From positions 62,001-126,000 of the forward strand of contig NZ_JADFBX010000007.1 in the NCBI RefSeq assembly GCF_015223055.1: DNA of 64,000 bases. The letters run 5' to 3'. Positions 34,470 to 44,263 of this stretch are shown piece by piece. The stretch is from Pedobacter sp. MC2016-24. Lineage in GTDB: Bacteria; Bacteroidota; Bacteroidia; Sphingobacteriales; Sphingobacteriaceae. The translations under genes and the position numbers were made by a program. The notes beneath the pieces were generated by a model. That model ran no database searches. It was not told the DNA's origin and saw only the letters and a list, made by a program, of their open reading frames with translations. Position 1 is the stretch's first letter; every line of letters begins with the position of its first letter.

Positions 34470-37400
34470 ATGATAAAGATGAAAATTTCCCTTTTTCAAG
34501 CCCTGTCCTTGTTGATCTTTTGCTTTCCTGTGCAATTAAACGCCCAATCAAAAAATGATTTAAAGGAGCAGTTTAGTGACCCGCGCATAAAGCTGAGCAA
34601 AATCGGTAAGGGACTGCTTAAAGTAGAAAACGGGGTTATAAAAAGTAAAGATGCTTATGCCACATTTGGCGATGCCGACATGGTTAATTACGAGTTTAGC
34701 TTTAAGGCACGTACGCCGGAAAATGAAAAACAAGTACAAGTATGGTCTGGGTTCAGGGCTTCAAACCGGAACGACCGTTACATTTTAGGTCTTAGGGGTG
34801 GTATTCAAAATGACCTTTATCTGGCCAGATTAGGCTATATGGGTACAGATGACCACCTGGCCTTAAGACATCTTGATTTTCCATTAATTCCTGGTAAATG
34901 GTATGAGATCAAAGTTCAGGTGGTTGGTAGCCGCATCAGGGTTTTTCTAAATAATGAAACTTTACCCTGGATTGATGTACAGGACCCGAATAGGCAACTT
35001 GCAGCTAAAGGCAAAGTTGTGTTGGGCGGAAGCTGGCTTAACACCGAATTTGATGACCTGAAGATCAAGTCATTGGATCCTGATTTTTTCGCTGCTCAGC
35101 CCGTAAAAGAATACCAGGTTAAGCAGGCCGATAAAAGTCAGTTGCGTGAAAAACAGCGGGCGGCTTATAAACCCATTCCAGTTAAAAGCATTGGTCAATC
35201 CAGAACCAGGATTTCTTTAGATGGAACCTGGTTATTTAGCCCGGGTTATGAGTCAAAAACCGCTGATGCGATTTCGCCCGCCAGCGCTGACCAGAACTGG
35301 CATGTGATGACTGTTCCTCAATTTTGGAACCCAAACCGGGAATGGTTACATGGCGAAAAATACAATACGGCCAGTAAAGGGGTTTCGGATAATTATTACC
35401 AGAAGGAAATTGAGCGCTGCGAAACCTATACCTTTGATTATAAAAAGACGGATGTTGGCTATTACAGGCAATGGCTGGAACTTCCACAAGGTATTGATGG
35501 CAAATACCTGGAATTGACCTTCGACGCCGTATCTAAGATTGGAGAGGTCTTTATCAATGGAAAAAGGGCTTCTGATCCGCATATTGGGATGTTCGGCGAA
35601 TTTAAAGTGAATGCTACACCTTTTCTTAAGCCTGGCAAAAACCTGATTGTGGTTAAAGTATCCCGTGATTATGTTAAAGACATCAAAGATGCGGATAAAG
35701 TAACTGATGTTGCGGTTACAGTTCCCGTTACAAATAAGATGTTGAAAGACCTGGCCCATGGTTTTTATAACGATGATCCTGCGGGGATATGGCAACCAGT
35801 ATCGCTGGTGATTTCAGATCCGGTTCGGATTACTGACGTGTACATTAAACCGAAATTAACTGGAGCTGACTTTGAGATTACTGTGAAAAACAACAGCAAC
35901 TCGGTGCAAAAAATCAGCTTATCTACTGTGATTAATTCGGCTAAAACAAAATCATCTTTATATGATGCAGCCAATTTAAAAGATCTGTCCTTAAACGCAG
36001 GTGAAGAAAAAACATTCAACTACAGCATCAATAATTTAAAACCATTGCTTTGGACTCCTGCTATGCCCAATTTATACCAGTTCAATTTTGTATTGGGCCA
36101 TGCTGGAAAGGAAGCAGACCGTCAAATGATCGTATCCGGTTTCAGGACATTTCAGGCAAAAGGTGATTTCTTTTATTTAAATGACAAGCAATACTGGTTA
36201 AGAGGAGGGAACCACACGCCAATGTCCCTCGCACCCAATGATACAGCCCTTGCCAATCAGTTCAATAAGCTCTTGCATGACGGTAACATCATGATTACGC
36301 GTACGCATACGGCACCTTATAACGAACTGTGGCTATCTTCCTCTGATCAAAATGGTGTTGGGGTGAGTTACGAAGGTGGCTGGCCATGGCTGATGATTAA
36401 AAGCAGCATGCCTGATCAGAAATTGATAGAACTTTGGAAGAATGAGTTTTATGATCTGATTAAGAAATACAGAAATCATCCTGCTTTGTTGTTCTGGACT
36501 GTTAACAATGAGATGAAATTTTACGACAATGATCCGGATTTTGAACAGGCCAAGCTTAAAATGGCAATTATCTCCGATGTTGTGAAAAGAGTCCGTCAGA
36601 TTGATCCGACAAGACCAGTATGCTTCGATTCCAATTATACCAGGAACGAGAAGAAATTTGGTAAAGATTTCTTTAGCAAAATTGATGATGGAGATATTGA
36701 TGACCATCATTGGTACGTCAACTGGTATCATGGATCTATTTTCAATGAATTCAATGGAGAATGGCAGAAAAACTTCAAAAATGAAGGGCGTCCGCTAATC
36801 AGTCAGGAGTTTTCTACAGGTTATGCCAGTGAGACCGGCCACCCGACACGCTTTTATACTTATGTGCATCAAAATCCTGCATCACTTGTTGGCAATTATG
36901 CCTATGAGTTTGCTAATCCGAAGTATTTCTTAGAAGCGCAAACATTTATCACCAGGGAATCGGCAGAAGCAGTACGCAGAACCAATGAAAGGGCTGCGGG
37001 AATTTTACATTTCGCGGCATTGACCTGGTTTAAAAATATCTATCTGGCTGATAAAATTACGCCACATCCAAGTTATCTGGCTATGAAAAAAGCACTACAG
37101 CCTGTACTGGTCTCTGCAGAACTTTGGGGCCGGCATTTTTATGCAGGCAGCACATTACCAGTCCGGGTTTATGTGGTGAATGACCGCAATGAAGGTACAG
37201 CACTTGCCGAAACCGAACTGCAATGGGCTGTACTGGATGCGAATGGTAAAATTATAGCAAATGGTAAAGAAACCATTGAGCCGGTATCCTATTACGGCCG
37301 TAAATGGATTGCACCTAAAATCATCCTTCCTGTCACTTTATCCAGTTCAAAAATCAATGCAAAACTGGTTTTGAAATTGTCAGAAAATGGTAAAGTCATT

Positions 37401-38102
37401 TCTGAGAATGATTATGAATTTTCGCTTGCTGATCAAAAAGGTCTGGCTGCTGCCGATTTAAAAGGAGAAAATATAGTATTGCTGGATAAATCAGGAAAAA
37501 CTACAGCGGTTGCGGATTATGTTGGTTTAACTTACAAAAAGAGCAATTCCTTAGCTGACGCGATCCAGCGGAAACCAGGTATCCTGATCTTGAGTGGTCT
37601 GGAGGCTGCAAATACGCCAGATGTTGACCTTGCACAGATTAAATCTTTTGTAGCTTCGGGTGGTAAATTGTTACTCTTAAATTCTGGTAAACTGGCAATT
37701 TCCTTATTTCCAAAACAGATCCGGGATATCTTACAGGAGAACGGTGAAATTGTATCGATAGAAGTTCCTGAATCAACAGTGTTTGACGATATTGATCCCA
37801 TGGAGACGAGGTATTTCAACAACAATAAAAGAGAGAATCCATGGGTAATGAAAAATGCTTATAAAGTTTACCGGGATTCCGGCGTAGAACCACTGGCTTC
37901 CTTTGTTAAAATCCATGGATATCTGGAAGGGGACATGACTGAACGCGCCAGGAAACTCGATGAAATTAAAGGCTTCCCAATTGTGAAAATCAAAAATACA
38001 GGAACGGCTATTTTATCTGAAATGCTGCTGGATAAAGGCACCACTGATCCTATAGCCGGAAAACTATTTGTTAACATGTTAAAAGACTTAGCAGCCAACT
38101 AA
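34470..38102 (+). CDS. large exported GH2 glycosidase with N-terminal concanavalin-like domain
   Basis: The 1210-residue enzyme starts with a signal peptide (to about residue 27, L-N-A-Q) and a concanavalin/DUF1080-like sandwich (about 30-205, with L-P-W-I-D-V). GH2 sugar-binding and immunoglobulin-like domains follow, then the TIM barrel. The acid/base Glu is in V-N-N-E-M (Glu681) and the nucleophile Glu in I-S-Q-E-F (Glu780), so both catalytic residues are present. A long C-terminal beta region fills residues 900-1210. GH2 covers beta-galactosidase, beta-mannosidase and beta-glucuronidase; the exact activity is not readable. It lies 35 bp after fucP and 4 bp before GH43. The extra N-terminal domain may bind glycan or recall 3-keto-glycoside-related DUF1080 proteins. 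Confidence 0.9.
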   Translation: MIKMKISLFQALSLLIFCFPVQLNAQSKNDLKEQFSDPRIKLSKIGKGLLKVENGVIKSKDAYATFGDADMVNYEFSFKARTPENEKQVQVWSGFRASNRNDRYILGLRGGIQNDLYLARLGYMGTDDHLALRHLDFPLIPGKWYEIKVQVVGSRIRVFLNNETLPWIDVQDPNRQLAAKGKVVLGGSWLNTEFDDLKIKSLDPDFFAAQPVKEYQVKQADKSQLREKQRAAYKPIPVKSIGQSRTRISLDGTWLFSPGYESKTADAISPASADQNWHVMTVPQFWNPNREWLHGEKYNTASKGVSDNYYQKEIERCETYTFDYKKTDVGYYRQWLELPQGIDGKYLELTFDAVSKIGEVFINGKRASDPHIGMFGEFKVNATPFLKPGKNLIVVKVSRDYVKDIKDADKVTDVAVTVPVTNKMLKDLAHGFYNDDPAGIWQPVSLVISDPVRITDVYIKPKLTGADFEITVKNNSNSVQKISLSTVINSAKTKSSLYDAANLKDLSLNAGEEKTFNYSINNLKPLLWTPAMPNLYQFNFVLGHAGKEADRQMIVSGFRTFQAKGDFFYLNDKQYWLRGGNHTPMSLAPNDTALANQFNKLLHDGNIMITRTHTAPYNELWLSSSDQNGVGVSYEGGWPWLMIKSSMPDQKLIELWKNEFYDLIKKYRNHPALLFWTVNNEMKFYDNDPDFEQAKLKMAIISDVVKRVRQIDPTRPVCFDSNYTRNEKKFGKDFFSKIDDGDIDDHHWYVNWYHGSIFNEFNGEWQKNFKNEGRPLISQEFSTGYASETGHPTRFYTYVHQNPASLVGNYAYEFANPKYFLEAQTFITRESAEAVRRTNERAAGILHFAALTWFKNIYLADKITPHPSYLAMKKALQPVLVSAELWGRHFYAGSTLPVRVYVVNDRNEGTALAETELQWAVLDANGKIIANGKETIEPVSYYGRKWIAPKIILPVTLSSSKINAKLVLKLSENGKVISENDYEFSLADQKGLAAADLKGENIVLLDKSGKTTAVADYVGLTYKKSNSLADAIQRKPGILILSGLEAANTPDVDLAQIKSFVASGGKLLLLNSGKLAISLFPKQIRDILQENGEIVSIEVPESTVFDDIDPMETRYFNNNKRENPWVMKNAYKVYRDSGVEPLASFVKIHGYLEGDMTERARKLDEIKGFPIVKIKNTGTAILSEMLLDKGTTDPIAGKLFVNMLKDLAAN

Positions 38103-38106
38103 TTTT

Positions 38107-39075
38107 ATGAAGAATTTACTTTTCGCAACTTCTATTTTTGCCGGCCTCATACTTTCAGGTTGTTCCTCAAAAAAATCAATTTATAAATCGGAAGGAAATC
38201 CTATTGTCAGGCATATGTTTACGGCAGATCCTTCTGCCCGTGTTTGGAAAGACGGCCGTTTGTACGTATATCCCTCTCATGATGTGGATCCACCGCGTGG
38301 ATGTGATCTGATGGACCAATATCACGTGTTTTCAACTAATGACATGGTCAACTGGAAAGACCATGGCGAAATTTTACGCGCTTCCCAGGTTTCCTGGGGG
38401 CGTAAAGATGGTGGGTTTATGTGGGCTCCCGATTGTGTATATAAAAATGGCTTGTATCATTTCTATTTTCCTCATCCAAGCGGAACAGAATGGAATAAAA
38501 CCTGGAAAGTAGGCGTGGCAACTAGCAAAAAACCTGCTGGTGATTTTGTAGTTCAGGGCTATCTGGAACTGGGCAATGACAATTTCGCTATGATCGATCC
38601 CTGTGTCTTTGTAGATGACGACGGTCAGTCTTATTTTTACTACGGTGGTGGTGACCGTTGTGCCGGTGGCAAATTGAAAGACAACATGAAGGAACTGGCG
38701 CAACCTTTAGTCTTTATGGAAGGTTTAAAAGATTTCCATGAGGCTACCTGGGTATTTAAAAGAAATGGTATTTACTACCTGACCTATGCGGATAACCATA
38801 GAGAAAACGGTAAGGGGGCAAATCGTTTGTGCTACGCGACAAGCAAGAACCCATTAGGGCCCTGGACTTACGGGGGTATTTACCTGGATCCTACAGGTTG
38901 CGATACCAGTCATGGTTCAGTAGTTGAATATAAAGGCCAGTGGTACGCATTTTATCACAATAGCGCACTTTCCGGAAGGGGAAACCTGAGGTCTATTTGT
39001 GTGGATAAATTATATTTCAATCCAGATGGAAGCATACAAAAGGTACAGCAAACGGGAAAAGGTATTCTAAATTAA
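38107..39075 (+). CDS. GH43 glycosidase lipoprotein
   Basis: This five-bladed beta-propeller enzyme of 322 residues has a lipoprotein signal ending L-S-G-C (Cys19). The GH43 triad is visible: the base Asp in F-T-A-D-P-S-A-R, the pKa-modulating Asp in M-I-D-P-C-V-F, and the acid Glu in D-F-H-E-A-T-W-V-F. G-G-F-M-W-A-P-D-C lies between them. Family members are mainly beta-xylosidases, alpha-L-arabinofuranosidases and some galactan-active enzymes; a specific activity is not assignable. It is the last gene of the operon, 4 bp after GH2, and a bidirectional terminator lies 21 bp past the stop. Confidence 0.9.
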   Translation: MKNLLFATSIFAGLILSGCSSKKSIYKSEGNPIVRHMFTADPSARVWKDGRLYVYPSHDVDPPRGCDLMDQYHVFSTNDMVNWKDHGEILRASQVSWGRKDGGFMWAPDCVYKNGLYHFYFPHPSGTEWNKTWKVGVATSKKPAGDFVVQGYLELGNDNFAMIDPCVFVDDDGQSYFYYGGGDRCAGGKLKDNMKELAQPLVFMEGLKDFHEATWVFKRNGIYYLTYADNHRENGKGANRLCYATSKNPLGPWTYGGIYLDPTGCDTSHGSVVEYKGQWYAFYHNSALSGRGNLRSICVDKLYFNPDGSIQKVQQTGKGILN

Positions 39076-39096
39076 AGGGTGTTCGTATTCATTATA

Positions 39097-39133
39097 AAAG
39101 CGCCTAAATCATAGATTCAGGCGCTTTTTTTTT
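39097..39133. terminator. bidirectional terminator between convergent operons
   Basis: The stem AAAAGCGCCT (39097-39106) pairs with AGGCGCTTTT (39119-39128), with further pairing inside the loop, and is flanked by A and T runs. It separates the plus-strand operon ending in GH43 from the minus-strand gene that stops at 39140, so it can serve both. Confidence 0.88.
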
Positions 39134-39139
39134 AAGAGA

Positions 39140-41326
39140 TTACTTGGTTTGGTCCATCAGATTAATCACATCTTTTAACCTTGCAGCAGGACTAACTTTC
39201 AGATTACTGAGTTTACCATTCTTTATCATACCCTCAACTGTCGTTTGGTAAGGTGCGTGCAATTTAAAATCTACATCCCATTCTTTCGGCCATGCCGGAA
39301 ACAACAGGATTTTTTTGCCTTCTGTTTGCATCAACATCTCCTGCAAGCCATGCTGGGCGCAACCGCCATTGTCCTGATCCGGTGCATAATCGTTTGCAGC
39401 GGCCCAAAATGCAGGGAATTTAAGCTGCGCATCTTTACGTACAAAATTGAAAGCGACATAAGTTTTAGCGATGTTTGTTAAGCCTAAAAAGGCTGCCTGT
39501 ATGGGATCCTGCACCCAACATCCCTTTTGGGTTTGCTTTCTTTGATTAAAGCTGTTTACTGCCAGGTTTAAATCAGGTTTGTCTATTCCATACAGCCTGA
39601 ATGGATAAATAGCGTAGAGCTCGGGATTTTCGCTGTTGCGGGGTTTAGCCGTTTGCTCTCCTGTATAGGGCAACAGTACCTTCTGATTTTTATCCATACC
39701 CACAGGTAATTCCGGAAGCTCAGATTGTAGTCGTTTCCAATCTTTTCTGAATTGTTCAGTTGTCAGTTCAGTCGATAAAGCAAGCATTCTGGAAGTGATG
39801 GCGCGCAAGCCGGCGATATCCGGTGCCGGATTATGTACTTTCCAAAACTGTTCAATTGAGTTAACCGGATCCAGCAGTAATTTTCCCTGCTGGTCACGGC
39901 TAAAATGTTTATCATAAAACTCCAGACCTTGGGAGGCTACCGGAAGCAAGAGTTCCTTTACAAATTTCTTATCTCCTGTAAATTCATAATAGTCCAGCAT
40001 CATCATGCTCAACTCCAGAATTGGTGTGAAATAATGCCCGGTCCAGTCTTCCTTTACTTCCGGCCCCCAGTACTTCAGACTACCCCAAAAAGGAGCGGTC
40101 TCAGCCAGGTAAGACCCGCCGTGTTTGTAAAACTCCTTAATTTGCTGCTGATTGTTAATTGTTGCCTGCGCGTACATTTTAAAAAGCGGCATCATCATTT
40201 CAAAGTCGCCTTCTTTAAGCATTGGCCAATACATCGGGCGGGTGTTTTGGAACCAGTATTGCCCGCCCCATCTGCGGTAATCGGCATTTACACTGATAAC
40301 CTTGCTCCCTTCTTTCAATTCAGGATTATCGACTACAAAAATGGAACCATTGAACTTGATGGGGTAGGCGCCTCTGGCTGAACATGCTGAAATGAAGCGT
40401 TGTAAAACATAACCTCTGGTAACATCGCTGGCCTGTTTATCTCCTTTAATGTAAATCCAGCTGCGGTTCCAGAAATTGTTCCACCATTGATTATGTGCCA
40501 ACTGTGTTTTTACAAGGTCTTGCTTGTCCACTTTTTGAACTTGCTGATCCAATGCCGATTTCCAGGCAGCAGATGTTGGTACCTGGGCAGTTAAGGGATA
40601 GATAGAGATCAGGTGTTTGTCAGATGCCCCGGATTGCAATGTTGTGTCGTTCTGTTGTACTAAGCCCTCGCCCTTGATCATTCCGCCAAAAGTTAAGTTG
40701 GCCACATGCGGTTCTACCTTAGGTCCATTGCGGTGATACCATACTAGCTGATTGGATTTGCCGGTCAAGACTGTGTCGCCGTCACGCTTTTTGCGCCAGT
40801 TTTCTAAAGTTACTTTAGCCACCAGGGGAGTTTTACTTTTTTCTTCTATGCGTATGACAGGATTGTTGGCGTCAACCCAAATCCGGAGTTGTAACCCATT
40901 CTGATCAGAACCTTGTTTAATTTCGATCAGGCCCTCAGCAAGTTTTAGTGTTTGTAGAAAAGGGGCGCCATTATTGAGTAAATTGGAGCCAAATGAAACC
41001 CGGACAGCAGCCAGTTTCAGCAGGCCTTTCGAACCTTTAACATCGGGTCCCCAGGAATCTGTTTTGCCGATGTAAAGCATCAGGTCCCCATTTTTTTCTA
41101 CCCAAACATTGAGGCCAATGTCACCATTACCTATGGGCATGGATTCAGCAGATGTTGGCCCGGGCGTATTCCATTCTACATTATTGCTATTGAGCGACTG
41201 CAGTATTTCCGGTTTTAATTTATTGATATTTGCTGATTTTTTTAATTGTTGTGCGGATACATGGAGGGCAGATGTCAGTATAAAAATTCCTATGAGTAAC
41301 TTGTCGTATCTTTTGATTCTGGTCAT
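39140..41326 (-). CDS. exported DUF5703 / GH95-like glycosidase
   Basis: The 728-residue protein is exported (signal ending H-V-S-A-Q). The N-terminal beta domain has V-E-W-N-T-P-G-P-T-S-A-E-S-M-P-I-G-N-G-D-I-G, the pattern of DUF5703. This resembles the N-terminal domain of GH95-type fucosidases. An (alpha/alpha)6 barrel follows with W-G-G-Q-Y-W-F-Q-N-T-R and W-G-P-E-V-K. The activity is not established; cleavage of alpha-linked fucose or galactose-like residues is a guess from the fold. I chose the ATG at 41326, which starts the signal peptide; the frame extends to 41413 across a terminator, which argues against the longer form. It is a single gene, convergent with the GH43 operon, with a 5' region of only about 30 bp after the upstream terminator. 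Confidence 0.8.
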   Translation of the reverse strand: MTRIKRYDKLLIGIFILTSALHVSAQQLKKSANINKLKPEILQSLNSNNVEWNTPGPTSAESMPIGNGDIGLNVWVEKNGDLMLYIGKTDSWGPDVKGSKGLLKLAAVRVSFGSNLLNNGAPFLQTLKLAEGLIEIKQGSDQNGLQLRIWVDANNPVIRIEEKSKTPLVAKVTLENWRKKRDGDTVLTGKSNQLVWYHRNGPKVEPHVANLTFGGMIKGEGLVQQNDTTLQSGASDKHLISIYPLTAQVPTSAAWKSALDQQVQKVDKQDLVKTQLAHNQWWNNFWNRSWIYIKGDKQASDVTRGYVLQRFISACSARGAYPIKFNGSIFVVDNPELKEGSKVISVNADYRRWGGQYWFQNTRPMYWPMLKEGDFEMMMPLFKMYAQATINNQQQIKEFYKHGGSYLAETAPFWGSLKYWGPEVKEDWTGHYFTPILELSMMMLDYYEFTGDKKFVKELLLPVASQGLEFYDKHFSRDQQGKLLLDPVNSIEQFWKVHNPAPDIAGLRAITSRMLALSTELTTEQFRKDWKRLQSELPELPVGMDKNQKVLLPYTGEQTAKPRNSENPELYAIYPFRLYGIDKPDLNLAVNSFNQRKQTQKGCWVQDPIQAAFLGLTNIAKTYVAFNFVRKDAQLKFPAFWAAANDYAPDQDNGGCAQHGLQEMLMQTEGKKILLFPAWPKEWDVDFKLHAPYQTTVEGMIKNGKLSNLKVSPAARLKDVINLMDQTK

Positions 41327-41358
41327 AATGATGTTTCTATGAAGATTGGTAATTAAAT

Positions 41359-41393
41359 AAAACGACTTGTAAGTAGTGCTCACAAGTCGTTTT
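41359..41393 (-). terminator. intrinsic terminator after BACON-LRR gene
   Basis: A perfect 12-bp stem (41359-41370 with 41382-41393) encloses an 11-nt loop. On the minus strand it ends in TTTTATTT. It lies 47 bp past the stop of the BACON-LRR gene and 32 bp before the DUF5703 start. Confidence 0.88.
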
Positions 41394-41440
41394 GGTTTAA
41401 TGAAGATGATCAAACTCTTTCGAGATGATGCATCTCCTGG

Positions 41441-42901
41441 TTATGGACAGTTAGTAAAACCAAATCCAGGGTTTTGAGGGCATATATTTGTGAAATTCCA
41501 ACTTCCTTTTTTAGGATGGCTTAACAAATCTGCTGGAAGCGGGCCAGTAAAATTGTTCAATTTTAACTCCAGTGATCCCAGATTAAGCATTTTGCTGAAA
41601 ACATTAGCTGGAATGGGCCCGGTGAAATTAGAGGTATGCATCTGAAGCGAAGTTAATTTGGTCAGATTTGCAAATTCAACCGGAATGGTACCCGTTAAAC
41701 CAGATCTGCTTAAAGTCAACTGGCTCAGATTTGCCAGATTACCCATTGTTGCCGGGATTGTTCCGGTTAGTTGCTGGTTGTTGTTGTTCATGTCAATGGT
41801 TACCACTTCACTTAAGAAACCAATTTCAGGTGGTATAGGGCCTTTAAGGTTTTTACCACCAAAATTTAATGCTTTTACGCGGTCCACACCATTTACTTTT
41901 GCTACGGTTACACCACTCCAGCTTGCTGCTGCTGTGGCCTCTGTTAAAGCAGCGGTGATGTTCCATTTTGTGCCTGTCCAGTTGGCTCCACCCATTGTAT
42001 TGTATAAAGCAATTAGGATTTGTCTGTCCAGTTCATTACCTGTTGGAATACCTGTCTGTTTCACATTAACCACAACATTAATAAGGCCATAAGTAATTGT
42101 AATGGTTCCGCTTTGGTCCATGAAATTGTTTTTGGGTGCAGTAACAGTCAGTTTTCCTCCGTCTCTAACTGCTGTGAACCAGGTTGTTTTCTCACTTATT
42201 TTATAGGTCCAATCCTGATTGGTTTGAACATCTAAAACAAAATTACCCCCCTCTTTGGTGAACTGCACATTTTTAGTGTTGATATCGAACTCAACTGTTC
42301 CTTTTTGAGTCACAGTAATGGTTTGGTTAAAAATTGGAGAATCGCCATTTACTGTAACTAAGCCAACACGTTCACCTTGATTGGGATTGGCAATAGCAAT
42401 CAGTTTGACCTGGTTACCTGTAATTTCCCAGGTTAACCAATCTGCTGCTGAACTTAAAGACCAGGTCATATTGCTCTTGATTTCTATTGCTGCATTGTCG
42501 CCAGGGTTTAGAAACTTTAATGCAGTCTTGTCAACAATCAGGGTGGGAGTGTTTCCGTGTTGTTTAATTACAATGATTTTGCTTAAGCTTTTGTCAGCAC
42601 TGCTCACTTTTATCTTGGCTACACGATCGTATAAACTTGCATTCTCCGACATGGTAAATTCTGCCTGATCACCTTTCTTAACTACGCTGAACCAAGGTTG
42701 CTCGGCCAGCGTTTCCACAGTCCATTCTATGTCTCCGGACACGGTTACAGTCGCCGTTCCGGTCTTATCCGTATTTAGAAATTCATATAAATCCTTTTCA
42801 ACAGTTAGGGTAGGTTTAGCTGGTCCCTGATTGGTATCTTTTGAACAATTAGCCATCACCACCATCAGGAGTAACAGGCTGAATATTAATGTTCTTCTCA
42901 T
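41441..42901 (-). CDS. BACON and leucine-rich-repeat surface lipoprotein
   Basis: This 486-residue lipoprotein has a signal ending M-A-N-C (Cys19). Residues about 30-285 hold three BACON-type domains, each with a W-(T/S)-(V/L/Y) core strand (I-E-W-T-V, M-T-W-S-L, Q-D-W-T-Y) and a closing V-x-Q-x-G strand. BACON domains are immunoglobulin-like spacers or mucin-binding modules on Bacteroidota surface proteins. Residues about 290-486 form a leucine-rich repeat region of plant-like L-x-G-x-I-P type (L-K-G-P-I-P, L-T-G-T-I-P twice, F-T-G-P-I-P, F-T-G-P-L-P). It is the last gene of the SusC/SusD operon on this strand, 53 bp after the GH99-like gene. A surface glycan or protein binder is the likely role. 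Confidence 0.85.
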   Translation of the reverse strand: MRRTLIFSLLLLMVVMANCSKDTNQGPAKPTLTVEKDLYEFLNTDKTGTATVTVSGDIEWTVETLAEQPWFSVVKKGDQAEFTMSENASLYDRVAKIKVSSADKSLSKIIVIKQHGNTPTLIVDKTALKFLNPGDNAAIEIKSNMTWSLSSAADWLTWEITGNQVKLIAIANPNQGERVGLVTVNGDSPIFNQTITVTQKGTVEFDINTKNVQFTKEGGNFVLDVQTNQDWTYKISEKTTWFTAVRDGGKLTVTAPKNNFMDQSGTITITYGLINVVVNVKQTGIPTGNELDRQILIALYNTMGGANWTGTKWNITAALTEATAAASWSGVTVAKVNGVDRVKALNFGGKNLKGPIPPEIGFLSEVVTIDMNNNNQQLTGTIPATMGNLANLSQLTLSRSGLTGTIPVEFANLTKLTSLQMHTSNFTGPIPANVFSKMLNLGSLELKLNNFTGPLPADLLSHPKKGSWNFTNICPQNPGFGFTNCP

Positions 42902-42954
42902 CTTTTGTTTGAATTAAACTGGTTAGCTTGTTTGGGTTTAATTGTGCTTATTCC

Positions 42955-44223
42955 TTACTTAACTTTGAATTCTTCACGCACGATATCCAGGTATTTAGTC
43001 CCGTAGCCATCTCCGTAATCTACTTTTGTTGGCTCAATTTGTGAATCCCATTGCCAGTTGTTCATAGACTCGACGAATACCATACGGTTGTTCCCTAAAT
43101 TCATTTTCGCAACATTACACCGCTCTCTGAAATCACTTTCTTTTTTTCTAACCGTGGGACTACTGTAGTCTCCTGAAGCGTTGATGTATCCAGTGTATGC
43201 AGGAGAGACAGAGGGAACAAAATCAATCCCAAAATTCTTAGACAGGTAATCTTTATTCAATTTGTAATTTTCGTTGATTAAGCGGCTCAGTAAGTAAGTT
43301 CTGTCCCAGCCGGTGGCACCACCACCTACATTACACATGTTATCCATGGTAACGGCATCTACTTTACCCTGGTTAAAGAAATACTCAAAACGTGCTGATG
43401 GGGTCCATTGTGATTGACGGGCAACGATGTAAACATCTTTTCCTGTTTGTTCTTTAATCACCTGGCGGATATTGTCATAAACCTTTTTACTGTTTTCTGT
43501 ATATAACTTGTCTGGTCCTATAAATACCAGAACCGGGCGCCCCTGATAATGATAATAGGTTTGGTCGCTGAAATACATGGAAATTCTTTTCAGGAAATTG
43601 TACAAACGTTGTTCACGGGTAATGGTGATGTTCTGTCCGTTAACATTGATTACAGTAGGAGCAGCAGCTTCCAGAAGTGCTGTATTGAGTAAACCTGCAC
43701 AGAAATTTTGTATGTCTACTGAGATGGCATATTTCATGTCACCCATGCCTATAGAGGGTATGCTGAAGTTATGTTCAGCAAACATATTTACTATTAATGA
43801 ATCATTGCCATTCAGGTTACCAGGAAATAAGGCGTTGGCATTTTCCTTAACTGCAGGGGTGATCAAGAAATCAATTTTGGCCATTTTAGCCCATTCTACA
43901 ATCTGCTTTAGCTTTTCAGCGCCAACAGGAGTAGGTTTTACTTCATAACGTCCCAATTCTGGCTGAACATATGGTCCTATTTTTCCGGTACTGACATCGT
44001 ATTTTTCTGTGATTCTTGTCCACTTCACTTCGTCACCGATCAAAGCCGAGGCCGGGTCGTAAACATAGGCACCTACCGGGATGTCATTGGTTACTGCAAT
44101 CTTTGGAATCTCATAGTTTAATGGGTAATCATCAATAGACGGAACTTTGTCTTTTTTACAGGAAGTGGCCAGAAGTGCCAGTGTCAATCCTGTTAATACC
44201 ATGCTAATGTTTCTTTTCATCAT
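42955..44223 (-). CDS. GH99/WbsX-like TIM-barrel lipoprotein
   Basis: The 422-residue lipoprotein has a signal ending L-A-T-S-C (Cys22 from the first of two adjacent ATGs). The body resembles the GH99-like/WbsX group: V-G-A-Y-V-Y near residue 51, a G-R-P-V-L-V-F-I strand near 232, and the C-terminal S-M-N-N-W-Q-W-D-S-Q-I-E-P-T followed by Y-G-T-K-Y-L-D-I-V. The last part is the pattern seen in WbsX-like proteins as (F)N-E-W-x-E-x-x-I-E-P. Here the usual first Glu is replaced by Asn/Gln, so catalysis may differ. It follows susD by 40 bp. An endo-acting alpha-glycosidase on the cell surface is the likely role, by family. Confidence 0.65.
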   Translation of the reverse strand: MMKRNISMVLTGLTLALLATSCKKDKVPSIDDYPLNYEIPKIAVTNDIPVGAYVYDPASALIGDEVKWTRITEKYDVSTGKIGPYVQPELGRYEVKPTPVGAEKLKQIVEWAKMAKIDFLITPAVKENANALFPGNLNGNDSLIVNMFAEHNFSIPSIGMGDMKYAISVDIQNFCAGLLNTALLEAAAPTVINVNGQNITITREQRLYNFLKRISMYFSDQTYYHYQGRPVLVFIGPDKLYTENSKKVYDNIRQVIKEQTGKDVYIVARQSQWTPSARFEYFFNQGKVDAVTMDNMCNVGGGATGWDRTYLLSRLINENYKLNKDYLSKNFGIDFVPSVSPAYTGYINASGDYSSPTVRKKESDFRERCNVAKMNLGNNRMVFVESMNNWQWDSQIEPTKVDYGDGYGTKYLDIVREEFKVK

Positions 44224-44263
44224 GATTATTGCTATATAGATAATCTGTGTTTTTTCAAAATTG

